From JBOFDK01 sp051650305 (GTDB lineage Bacteria > Bacillota > Clostridia > Lachnospirales > Cellulosilyticaceae): a stretch of 11,614 nt of DNA. The translations under genes and the position numbers were made by a program. The notes beneath the pieces were generated by a model. The model worked only from the letters and a program-made list of their open reading frames with translations, searched no databases and was not told where the DNA came from. Positions 1-6,571 of this stretch are shown here, piece by piece (the first letter of the stretch is position 1; each line of letters opens with the position of its first letter). The stretch is from assembly GCA_051650305.1 (NCBI GenBank), contig JBOFIT010000038.1, forward strand, positions 1-11,614, in the 5' to 3' direction.

Positions 1-39
1 GGATTGACGTGGGGAAGTATTGTACTTCTTTGGGAGTAG
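1..39 (+). CDS. fabH: 3-oxoacyl-ACP synthase III (FabH), C-terminal end only
   Basis: Frame 1 reads GLTWGSIVLLWE and then a TAG stop. FabH proteins characteristically end in a GLTWG(S/A) motif followed by a short hydrophobic strand, and acpP lies directly downstream, as in streptococcal and clostridial fatty acid operons. FabH condenses acetyl-CoA (or a branched primer) with malonyl-ACP to start fatty acid synthesis. Only 12 codons are visible, so the catalytic Cys, His and Asn lie outside the window. The call rests on the tail motif plus gene order. Confidence 0.82.
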   Translation, partial: GLTWGSIVLLWE

Positions 40-76
40 TTCCTAACAGGCGAAAGCTTTTTATGGATAAATAAAT

Positions 77-82
77 TATAAT
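77..82 (+). promoter_or_regulatory. possible -10 box ahead of acpP
   Basis: A perfect TATAAT lies in the 70-nt gap between fabH and acpP, 27 nt before the acpP start. No convincing -35 hexamer is seen 16-18 nt upstream (the sequence there is about AAGCTT), and there is no TGn extension. An internal promoter would fit the high demand for acyl carrier protein, but in DNA this A/T-rich the hexamer could be chance. Confidence 0.3.
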
Positions 83-109
83 TTAATGAACTTTTAGGAG
101 GAACCAAAA

Positions 110-337
110 ATGGTATTAGAAAAATTACAAGAAATCGTAGCAGACAAATTAAGCGTAGATGCAGCACAAGTTGTAGAGACAGCTAGATTCAAAGAAGATT
201 TAGAAGCAGATTCATTAGACTTATTTGAAGTTGTAATGGCTTTAGAAGATGAGTTTGGTGTAGCAATCTCTAATGAAGATGTAGAATCAATCAAAACAGT
301 AGGCGATGCTGTAAAATACATCGAAGCAAGACAATAA
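110..337 (+). CDS. acpP: Acyl carrier protein
   Basis: This 75-residue acidic protein is the usual size for bacterial ACP. The DSL motif at residues 34-36 holds Ser35, the attachment site for 4'-phosphopantetheine, and the acidic recognition helix follows (LDLFEVVMALEDEFG). ACP carries the growing acyl chain in the cytoplasm between FabD, FabH, FabF, FabG, FabZ and FabK. The ATG at 110 has a perfect AGGAGG at 96-101 with 8 nt spacing. The residue before Asp-Ser is Ala and the preceding one is Glu (DLEADSLD), a small departure from the common DLGADSLD. It sits 28 nt ahead of fabK. A second, secondary-metabolism ACP is unlikely given its place in the core operon. Confidence 0.97.
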   Translation: MVLEKLQEIVADKLSVDAAQVVETARFKEDLEADSLDLFEVVMALEDEFGVAISNEDVESIKTVGDAVKYIEARQ

Positions 338-365
338 TTCAAAAACAACTAAAAAGGAGATTGAA

Positions 366-1295
366 ATGATGAACACTATTTGTGAAATGTTAGACATTCA
401 ATATCCTATTTTCCAAGGCGCTATGGCGTGGGTAGCTAATCACGCTATAGCTGCTGCTGTTTCAGAAGCAGGGGGACTTGGTATCATTGCAGCAGGTAAT
501 GCACCAACAGAGTGGGTAAGAGAAGAAATCCGTGCATGTAAAGCAAAAACGGATAAACCATTCGGTGTAAACATTATGCTCCACAGCCCTTATGCAGATG
601 AAATCGCAAAACTTGTTGTAGAAGAAGGTGTAACCATCGTAACAACAGGTGCGGGAAGTCCAGGGAAATACATGGATATGTGGAAGGCAGCAGGTATTAA
701 GATTATACCAGTTGTTGCTTCAGTAGCACTTGCAAGAAGAATGGAAAGAGAAGGTGCAGATGCACTTGTTGCAGAAGGATGCGAAGCAGGTGGTCACGTA
801 GGTGAGATTACAACGATGGCACTTGTACCACAAGTTGTAGATGCAGTCAGTATTCCAGTTATAGCGGCAGGCGGTATTGCAGACCATAGAGGTTTTGCAG
901 CAGCAATGATGCTAGGTGCTGAAGCGGTACAGATTGGGACAAGGTTCTTAGTAGCAGAAGAATGTGAGATTCATCAGAATTACAAAGACCGTGTCATAAA
1001 AGCAAGTGATATTGATACGGTGGTAACTGGCAGAAGTACAGGACATCCAGTACGTGTCTTAAGAAACCAAATGACTAGAGAATTTAATAAGCTAGAAAAA
1101 GAAGGAGTAGACCCATCAGTATTAGAAGAAATAGGTGCTGGCGGACTTCGGGCAGCAGTCGTTGATGGCGATATCGTGAGAGGTTCTGTAATGTCAGGGC
1201 AAATCGCTGGTATGGTAAAGAAAGTACAACCAGCAAAAGAAATTATCGAAGAAATTTTTACAGAGGAAAATCGTAGACTTTCAAAAATGGCATAG
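366..1295 (+). CDS. fabK: Enoyl-ACP reductase II (FMN-dependent FabK)
   Basis: This 309-residue flavoprotein of the nitronate monooxygenase/FabK TIM-barrel family catalyses the last step of each elongation cycle, NAD(P)H-dependent reduction of trans-2-enoyl-ACP. Family features seen are the N-terminal FQGAMAWVA (16-24), the AGGHVGE segment (141-147) with His144, the flavin phosphate-binding stretch VIAAGGIADHRG (165-176), and GAEAVQIGTRFL (184-195). Position between acpP and fabD separates FabK from plain nitronate monooxygenase. FabK is unrelated to FabI, and FabK enzymes are known to be naturally insensitive to triclosan. Two adjacent ATG codons (366, 369) could serve as start; AAGGAG at 354-359 gives 6 or 9 nt spacing. 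The gene is followed by the longest gap in the operon. Confidence 0.95.
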   Translation: MMNTICEMLDIQYPIFQGAMAWVANHAIAAAVSEAGGLGIIAAGNAPTEWVREEIRACKAKTDKPFGVNIMLHSPYADEIAKLVVEEGVTIVTTGAGSPGKYMDMWKAAGIKIIPVVASVALARRMEREGADALVAEGCEAGGHVGEITTMALVPQVVDAVSIPVIAAGGIADHRGFAAAMMLGAEAVQIGTRFLVAEECEIHQNYKDRVIKASDIDTVVTGRSTGHPVRVLRNQMTREFNKLEKEGVDPSVLEEIGAGGLRAAVVDGDIVRGSVMSGQIAGMVKKVQPAKEIIEEIFTEENRRLSKMA

Positions 1296-1328
1296 GCCGT
1301 TTATTTTATGTAAATTACTTTGAAAGTC
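1276..1328 (+). repeat. 10-bp perfect inverted repeat across the fabK stop codon
   Basis: GACTTTCAAA at 1276-1285, in the last codons of fabK, is exactly complementary in reverse to TTTGAAAGTC at 1319-1328, with 33 nt between. The right arm is most of the first TTTGA-n3-TCAAA repeat. In mRNA it could form a 10-bp stem enclosing the fabK stop codon and a short GGC/GCC stem (1289-1298). No T-run follows, so it is not a standard terminator. It could be a weak RNA structure or a further degenerate half-site. Confidence 0.45.
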
Positions 1329-1345
1329 AAAATTTGAAAATCAAA
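1319..1345 (+). promoter_or_regulatory. tandem TTTGA-n3-TCAAA palindromes, likely FabT-type operator
   Basis: TTTGAAAGTCAAA (1319-1331) and TTTGAAAATCAAA (1333-1345) are two perfect 5+5 palindromes with the same 3-nt spacer, placed 14 nt apart in the fabK-fabD gap. The half-sites and spacer match my recollection of FabT boxes, the MarR-family repressor sites that control streptococcal and lactococcal fatty acid genes and occur upstream of fabT and fabK there. No clear promoter overlaps them here: TTGAAA hexamers inside the repeats lack a good -10 downstream. No fabT gene is visible; it would be expected upstream of fabH, outside the window. The palindromes are seen; the regulator is inferred. 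Confidence 0.6.
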
Positions 1346-1364
1346 CTAAAGGTAGGTGGTAAAA

Positions 1365-2306
1365 GTGAAAATTGCATTTTTATTTTCAGGTCAAGGTGTA
1401 CAATACGCTGGAATGGGCCAGGACTTATATAATCATTATTCCGAAAGCAAACAAATCTTTGACAAAGCCAATGAGGTAGTTGACTGGGATTTAAAAGAAG
1501 TATGCTTTCAAGATCAAAACGAACTTATTAATCAAACACGTTTCACACAAGGAGCACTTTTTACCACAAGTGTAGCTGCCTTTTCAGCTGCTCTGGCACA
1601 GGGGATTGTGCCAGAAGCAGTATTAGGATTTAGTTTAGGCGAATATAGTGCGCTTGTAGCAAGTGGAATTCTTACATTTGAGGATGCCCTTAAGTTAGTA
1701 GAGCTTCGTGCGAACTATATGGATACTTGTGCAAAAGAAAAAGATGGTGGTATGGCAGCAGTTATAGGTCTTGCAAATGAAGGAATAGAAGAAGTTTGTG
1801 AAGCCATTAAGAATGAAGGATATGAACTAGTACTAGCCAATGACAACTGCCCAGGGCAAGTTGTTATCTCGGGAGAAAAAACTGCGATTGAAAAAGCCAC
1901 ACCATTACTTAAAGAAAAAGGAGCTAAGCGTGTGATGCCTCTTAAGGTAAGTGGCGCGTTCCATAGTCCACTGATGAAAGAAGCAGCTGGCAAGCTTCAA
2001 GAAGAATTGGAAAGGTTTGACTTTAATGAACCAACTACACCAATTGTAAGTAATGTAACTGCTCAGTATATGGATAAGGATGAAGCGATTCAGAATATAC
2101 CTTTACAGATTGTACAAGGTGTACGCTTTAGAGAAAGCATCAATTATCTAATAGAGCAAGGGTTCGATACTTTCATTGAGATTGGGGTAAAGAAAACACT
2201 ATGCAACTTTGTAACGAAAATAAATAGCGACGTAAAAGTATTCAATATAGAAGATAAAGCATCATTAGAGAAGGTGCTAGAAGAATTAGGAGGACAGTCA
2301 TGTTAA
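1365..2306 (+). CDS. fabD: Malonyl-CoA:ACP transacylase
   Basis: FabD moves malonyl from CoA to ACP, giving the extender unit for FabH and FabF. The N-terminus reads MKIAFLFSGQG, typical of the family. The nucleophile is Ser90 in GFSLGEYSAL; the catalytic His200 lies in SGAFHSPLM and the carboxylate-binding Arg115 in LVELRANYMD. The oxyanion motif GHSLGE has Phe in place of His, and the C-terminal EIGPGKTL motif reads EIGVKKTL. I chose the GTG at 1365 (313 residues) because AGGTGG at 1354-1359 stands 5 nt before it; an in-frame GTG at 1356 would add three residues and has a worse site. The end overlaps fabG by 7 nt, suggesting translational coupling. Confidence 0.95.
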   Translation: MKIAFLFSGQGVQYAGMGQDLYNHYSESKQIFDKANEVVDWDLKEVCFQDQNELINQTRFTQGALFTTSVAAFSAALAQGIVPEAVLGFSLGEYSALVASGILTFEDALKLVELRANYMDTCAKEKDGGMAAVIGLANEGIEEVCEAIKNEGYELVLANDNCPGQVVISGEKTAIEKATPLLKEKGAKRVMPLKVSGAFHSPLMKEAAGKLQEELERFDFNEPTTPIVSNVTAQYMDKDEAIQNIPLQIVQGVRFRESINYLIEQGFDTFIEIGVKKTLCNFVTKINSDVKVFNIEDKASLEKVLEELGGQSC

Positions 2307-3043
2307 AAGGTAAAGTAGCGATTGTAACAGGAAGTAGCAGTGGGATTGGCCGTGAGATTGCATTAACATATGCACAAAATGGCGCACAAGTTGTTGTGAA
2401 TTATCCATTTGCAGCCTTAGAGGCAGATGCGAATGCAGTTGTCGAGGCAATTAAAACAGAAGGCGGCGAAGCAGTAGCTTTAGAAGCAGATGTTTCTAAC
2501 TTTGAAGCGAGTAAGCAGCTTCTTGCAAAAACTGTAGAGCTTTTTGGAAAAGTAGATGTATTGGTAAACAATGCAGGTATTACAAAAGATATGCTACTCC
2601 TTCGTATGACTGAAGAAGAATTTGACCAAGTTCTTAATGTTAACTTAAAAGGTGTATTTAACTGCACAAAGCATGCGACACGCCTCATGATGAAAACAGG
2701 TGGCAGTATTATTAATATGGCATCTGTTGTAGGAATCAATGGAAACATCGGTCAAGCAAACTACTCTGCATCGAAGGCAGGGGTTATTGGTTTTTCAAAA
2801 TCAGTAGCAAAAGAATTTGCTTCAAAAAATGTCCGTGTAAATGCCATTGCACCAGGCTTTATCGTATCAAATATGACAGATAAGTTACCAGAAACAATCA
2901 AAGAAAACGTCTTAAAAAATATTCCACTTGCACGCTTTGGGGATGCCAAAGAAGTAGCCAATGTAGCATTATTTTTAGCAAGTGATCTATCTTCTTATGT
3001 AACAGGTGAAGTAATTAAGGTAGATGGTGGAATGGCCATGTAA
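2300..3043 (+). CDS. fabG: 3-oxoacyl-ACP reductase
   Basis: This 247-residue short-chain dehydrogenase reduces 3-oxoacyl-ACP to (R)-3-hydroxyacyl-ACP with NADPH. The Rossmann cofactor motif TGSSSGIG is at residues 10-17 and NNAG at 90-93. The catalytic tetrad is complete: Asn114, Ser142, Tyr155 and Lys159 (YSASK). The PGFI segment at 185-188 and the C-terminal VTGEVIKVDGG are also typical. ATG at 2300 lies inside the last codons of fabD, with AGGAGG at 2288-2293 and 6 nt spacing. FabG-like dehydrogenases are common and often have other substrates, but this operon position makes the fatty acid role secure. Confidence 0.96.
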   Translation: MLKGKVAIVTGSSSGIGREIALTYAQNGAQVVVNYPFAALEADANAVVEAIKTEGGEAVALEADVSNFEASKQLLAKTVELFGKVDVLVNNAGITKDMLLLRMTEEEFDQVLNVNLKGVFNCTKHATRLMMKTGGSIINMASVVGINGNIGQANYSASKAGVIGFSKSVAKEFASKNVRVNAIAPGFIVSNMTDKLPETIKENVLKNIPLARFGDAKEVANVALFLASDLSSYVTGEVIKVDGGMAM

Positions 3044-3067
3044 TGGCCTTATCTTAAGGAGGATAAT

Positions 3068-4312
3068 ATGCAAAATAGAGTTGTAATTACTGGAGTAGGT
3101 GTTGTATCACCTTTAGGAAATACAAAAGAAGTTTTTTGGGAAAATGTCAAAGAAGGTACATGCGGAATTGATCGTATTACAGGCTTTGAACTTACAGAAG
3201 GGTTTGATGTAAGTGTTGCTGGAGAAGTCAAAGAATTTGAAGCAACAAAACACATTGAAAAAAGAGACTTAAGAAGATTAGATCGTTTTTCACAGTTTGC
3301 TATTTATGCAGCAAAAGAAGCGATGATAGATGCGCATTTAAATATAGAAGAAGTGGATGCAACGAAGGTAGGTGTTATCTTAGGTTCAGGTATCGGTGGT
3401 CTTTCAACAATAGAACAAGAAGTAACAAAGCTTGTTCAAAAAGGACCAAAACGTGTATCACCTTTCTTTATACCAATGGCTATTGCAAATATGGGTGCAG
3501 GTAATGTTGCTATTCATACTGGTGCAAAAGGTATTTGTACAACAATTGTTACAGCATGTGCATCAGCAACACACTGTATTGGTGAAGCTTTTAGAGCACT
3601 TCAAAAAGGTACAAATGAAGTTATTTTAGCAGGTGGTGCAGAAGCCACAGTAACGCCTCTTGGTATTGCAGGATTCCAAGCACTTACAGCGTTAAGTAAA
3701 TCTTCTGATCCTACACGTGCATCAATCCCATTTGACAAAGAACGTAATGGTTTTGTAATGGGTGAAGGCGCAGGGATCCTTATTATGGAGACACTTGAAC
3801 ATGCCACAAAAAGAGGTGCACATATTATAGCAGAAGTTGTAGGCTATGGTGCGACAGGCGATGCATACCATATCACATCACCATCTCCAGATGGTGATGG
3901 CGCAGCACGTGCTATGCAAGAGGCAATAGATGAAGCGGGTATCACAGCAGGGCAAGTAGGCTATATCAATGCCCATGGTACAAGTACTGAGTACAACGAT
4001 AAGTTTGAAACCATTGCGATTAAGAAAGTATTTGGTGATGATACAAAGGTTGCCATCAGTTCTACAAAGTCTATGACAGGACACTTACTAGGAGCTGCTG
4101 GAGCCGTTGAAGGGATTGTCATTGCTAAAGCATTAGAAGAAGGCTTTATCCCAGCAACAATTGGTTACCAAGTACCAGATGAAGAATGTGATCTTGATTA
4201 TGTGCCAAATACAGGACGTCATGAAGACATTGAGTATGCAATGAGCAACTCATTAGGTTTTGGTGGGCATAACGGAAGTATTTTATTTAGAAAGTGGAAA
4301 GGAGAAGTTTAA
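3068..4312 (+). CDS. fabF: 3-oxoacyl-ACP synthase II
   Basis: FabF, a 414-residue thiolase-fold condensing enzyme, extends acyl-ACP by two carbons using malonyl-ACP. The Cys-His-His triad is complete: Cys164 in TACASATH, His303 in NAHGTSTEYND and His339 in SMTGHLLGAAG, with Lys334 just before. The gatekeeper-like GFGG loop near the C-terminus (NSLGFGGHN) is also present. Glu follows GTST where Pro is common (GTSTEYND), a minor difference. ATG at 3068 has AAGGAGG at 3056-3062 with 5 nt spacing. No fabB, fabA or fabM is visible in the window, so FabF may be the only elongating condensing enzyme encoded here. Confidence 0.97.
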   Translation: MQNRVVITGVGVVSPLGNTKEVFWENVKEGTCGIDRITGFELTEGFDVSVAGEVKEFEATKHIEKRDLRRLDRFSQFAIYAAKEAMIDAHLNIEEVDATKVGVILGSGIGGLSTIEQEVTKLVQKGPKRVSPFFIPMAIANMGAGNVAIHTGAKGICTTIVTACASATHCIGEAFRALQKGTNEVILAGGAEATVTPLGIAGFQALTALSKSSDPTRASIPFDKERNGFVMGEGAGILIMETLEHATKRGAHIIAEVVGYGATGDAYHITSPSPDGDGAARAMQEAIDEAGITAGQVGYINAHGTSTEYNDKFETIAIKKVFGDDTKVAISSTKSMTGHLLGAAGAVEGIVIAKALEEGFIPATIGYQVPDEECDLDYVPNTGRHEDIEYAMSNSLGFGGHNGSILFRKWKGEV

Positions 4313-4755
4313 TGAGTATTGATACAATCAAAACACTTATTCAAGAATTTAACAACTCTGATATTACACGTCTTAAATTAAACTATGAAGATTTTCAAAT
4401 AGAGCTAGAAAAAGAAAAAGAGGTTGTATGTACAACACCTATACAACAAATGATGCCAACACAAATCGCACCTGTAGCGACTGCAGAGGTAAATATCGTC
4501 ACTGGCGATGGCAAGCCTGCAGGCACACAAGTGAAATCACCAATGGTAGGTACTTTCTACGCATCAAGCTCTCCTGATAGTGAGCCTTTCGTTCAAGTAG
4601 GCCAAAGAGTAAAAAAAGGTGATGTGATTTGTATCATTGAAGCGATGAAGCTTATGAATGAAGTAGAAGCAGAAGTAGATGGTGAAATCATAGCAATCTT
4701 AGCAGAAAACGAACAAATGGTAGAATTCGATCAACCACTATTTGTCATTAAGTAG
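4312..4755 (+). CDS. accB: Biotin carboxyl carrier protein of acetyl-CoA carboxylase
   Basis: AccB carries biotin between the carboxylase (AccC) and carboxyltransferase (AccA/AccD) sites. The biotinyl domain covers about residues 73-147: SPMVGTFYASSSPDS, then EAMKLMNE with the biotin attachment site Lys113. The first 40 residues form a short helical region, and residues 40-72 a Pro/Ala/Thr-rich flexible linker. I chose ATG at 4312 (147 residues), which overlaps the fabF TAA by one base (TAATG) with AAGGAG at 4299-4304 and 7 nt spacing; an upstream GTG at 4294 inside fabF is less likely. Biotin must be added by a BirA ligase coded elsewhere. Confidence 0.96.
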   Translation: MSIDTIKTLIQEFNNSDITRLKLNYEDFQIELEKEKEVVCTTPIQQMMPTQIAPVATAEVNIVTGDGKPAGTQVKSPMVGTFYASSSPDSEPFVQVGQRVKKGDVICIIEAMKLMNEVEAEVDGEIIAILAENEQMVEFDQPLFVIK

Positions 4756-4765
4756 GAGGAAGCGT

Positions 4766-5188
4766 ATGTTAACAACACAAGAAATTATGGACATTATTCC
4801 ACATAGATATCCTTTTTTACTAGTGGACAAAGCTGAAATACATGAAGATAAGATGGGGGCTACTGGTTATAAAAATGTAACGATGAATGAGCCACATTTC
4901 CAAGGACATTTTCCAGGGCTACCAGTTATGCCAGGCGTGCTTATCATTGAAGCTTTAGCACAAGTAGGGGCTATCGCTCTTCTTTCACAAGAAGAGATGA
5001 AAGGTAAGGTTGCTTACTTTGGAGGAATTAAAGAAGCAAAGTTTAGACAAAAAGTTGTACCAGGAGATGTGCTTAAGTTAGAGTGTCGTATCATTAAACA
5101 AAGAGGACCTATAGGTATTGGAGAAGCTATTGCCACAGTAGATGGTAAAGTAGCAGCTAAAGCAGAGCTAACATTTGCTATAGGCTAA
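4766..5188 (+). CDS. fabZ: 3-hydroxyacyl-ACP dehydratase
   Basis: FabZ is a hot-dog-fold dehydratase that turns 3-hydroxyacyl-ACP into trans-2-enoyl-ACP. The N-terminal HRYPFLLVD (13-21) is a hallmark. The active-site His48 is in GHFPGLPVMPGV and Glu62 in IIEALAQ, both in the expected places. I chose ATG at 4766 (140 residues): AGGAGG at 4754-4759 overlaps the accB stop codon and leaves 6 nt spacing, and an earlier in-frame start at 4742 would sit inside accB. No FabA-type isomerase is present here; in some clostridia and streptococci double-bond introduction is handled by FabZ/FabF or by FabM, and this window does not show which applies. Confidence 0.97.
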   Translation: MLTTQEIMDIIPHRYPFLLVDKAEIHEDKMGATGYKNVTMNEPHFQGHFPGLPVMPGVLIIEALAQVGAIALLSQEEMKGKVAYFGGIKEAKFRQKVVPGDVLKLECRIIKQRGPIGIGEAIATVDGKVAAKAELTFAIG

Positions 5189-5202
5189 TAGGAGGTGAAG
5201 GT

Positions 5203-6567
5203 GTGTTAACAAAAGTACTTATTGCGAATAGAGGAGAAATAGCAGTTCGTATTATCCGTGCGTGCATGGAGATGGGCATTCAAACCGTTGCTATTTATTC
5301 CACAGCTGATAAAGATGCACTACATGTGAAACTTGCAGATGAGGCAGTATGTGTAGGAAAGCCTTTGCCAAAGGATAGCTACCTAAATATCGAAAATATT
5401 ATTACAGCAGCAGTGCTCACAGGTGCGGATGGTATTCATCCAGGATTTGGATTCTTATCAGAAAATGCTAAGTTTGCACGTATTTGCGAAGCTTGTAATA
5501 TTAAATTTATAGGCCCAACACCAGAGATGATTGAACTCATGGGGGATAAAGCAAGAGCACGTGAAATGATGATTGAAGCAGGTGTACCTGTGGTACCCGG
5601 TTCAGATGGGATCATTGATAGTATTCCTTTTGCTAAGGAGCTTGCACGTGAGATTGGTTACCCAGTCATGCTGAAGGCATCTGCAGGTGGTGGCGGACGA
5701 GGTATGCGTATTGTATGGAAAGAAGATGAACTTGAAAAAGCCTATAATACAGCAAGCTCAGAAGCAAAGACAGCTTTTGGCGATGGAACCATGTATATGG
5801 AAAAATACATTCAAGAGCCACGTCATATAGAGTTTCAAATACTCGGAGATAGCTATGGAAATATCGTACATTTAGGAGAGCGTGATTGTTCTCTTCAAAG
5901 ACGTCACCAAAAAGTAATAGAAGAAGCGCCATCTCCATTTATAACATCGGAGCTTAGAGAAGAGATGGGCGACGTAGCCATACGTGCAGCAGAAGCAGTA
6001 CGCTATGAAAATGCAGGAACCATCGAGTTTATCGTTGATAAAAACAAGAATTACTATTTTATTGAGATGAACACTCGTATTCAAGTAGAGCATCCTATTA
6101 CAGAAATGGTTACAGGTCTAGACCTTATCAAAGAACAATTAAAGGTAGCATCAGGCATGAAGCTAAGCTTTAATGCAGGTGACATTAGATTAAAAGGCCA
6201 TGCTATTGAATGTCGTATTAATGCAGAGAATCCTAAATTAGGGTTCAGACCATGTGCAGGACGCATTCAAGAATTGCATATACCAGGTGGACGTGGTGTA
6301 CGTGTAGATACAAGCGTTTACGGTGGCTATATGGTACCACCAACATATGATTCAATGCTTGCAAAGGTTATAACTTATGGGGAAACCAGAGAAGAAGCAG
6401 TGGAGATTATGAGACGTGCCCTTGCAGAGTTCGTAGTAGAAGGCATAGATACCAATATCGAATTCCAATATGATTTAATTCACACAGAAGCATTTGAAAA
6501 AGGATGTTTTGATACATCATATATTGAAAAGAATTTAGATCACATTTTAGTGTCAAGAGAGGAGTAG
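5203..6567 (+). CDS. accC: Biotin carboxylase subunit of acetyl-CoA carboxylase
   Basis: AccC is an ATP-grasp enzyme that carboxylates biotin on AccB using ATP and bicarbonate. At 454 residues it is slightly longer than the E. coli enzyme. The order is the N-terminal biotin carboxylase fold (KVLIANRGEIAVRI), the ATP-grasp domain with Lys116, Lys158 and the glycine loop KASAGGGGRG (158-167), and the metal/substrate residues Glu275, Glu288, Asn290 and Arg292 (EMNTRIQVEH), then the C-terminal domain with Arg338 in ECRINAE. The start is GTG at 5203, with an extended AGGAGGTG at 5190-5197 complementary to the 16S tail. An overlapping GTG at 5201 is out of frame. The gene lies between fabZ and accD. 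Confidence 0.97.
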   Translation: MLTKVLIANRGEIAVRIIRACMEMGIQTVAIYSTADKDALHVKLADEAVCVGKPLPKDSYLNIENIITAAVLTGADGIHPGFGFLSENAKFARICEACNIKFIGPTPEMIELMGDKARAREMMIEAGVPVVPGSDGIIDSIPFAKELAREIGYPVMLKASAGGGGRGMRIVWKEDELEKAYNTASSEAKTAFGDGTMYMEKYIQEPRHIEFQILGDSYGNIVHLGERDCSLQRRHQKVIEEAPSPFITSELREEMGDVAIRAAEAVRYENAGTIEFIVDKNKNYYFIEMNTRIQVEHPITEMVTGLDLIKEQLKVASGMKLSFNAGDIRLKGHAIECRINAENPKLGFRPCAGRIQELHIPGGRGVRVDTSVYGGYMVPPTYDSMLAKVITYGETREEAVEIMRRALAEFVVEGIDTNIEFQYDLIHTEAFEKGCFDTSYIEKNLDHILVSREE

Positions 6568-6571
6568 GCAT

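Noticed and set aside
14..28. GAAGTA-TTG-TACTTC hairpin in the fabH end
   Set aside because: It lies in conserved FabH coding sequence, has no T-run and is short enough to be chance.
48..62. AGGC-GAAA-GCTT mini hairpin followed by five T residues between fabH and acpP
   Set aside because: The stem is only 4 bp with one wobble. The GNRA-like loop is suggestive, but this is too weak to call a terminator or attenuator inside the operon.
1356..1364. Longer fabD start at GTG 1356
   Set aside because: The three added residues are absent from typical FabD N-termini, and the ribosome site fits GTG at 1365 better.
3034..3048. GGCCAT-GTA-ATGGCC hairpin over the fabG stop codon
   Set aside because: A 6-bp perfect stem without a T-run; the arms largely encode the conserved fabG tail. 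Not a terminator.
3432..3629. 65-codon open frame within fabF on the plus strand
   Set aside because: It lies wholly inside fabF in another frame and its translation has no family features. Similar minus-strand open frames across the operon are also shadows of real genes.
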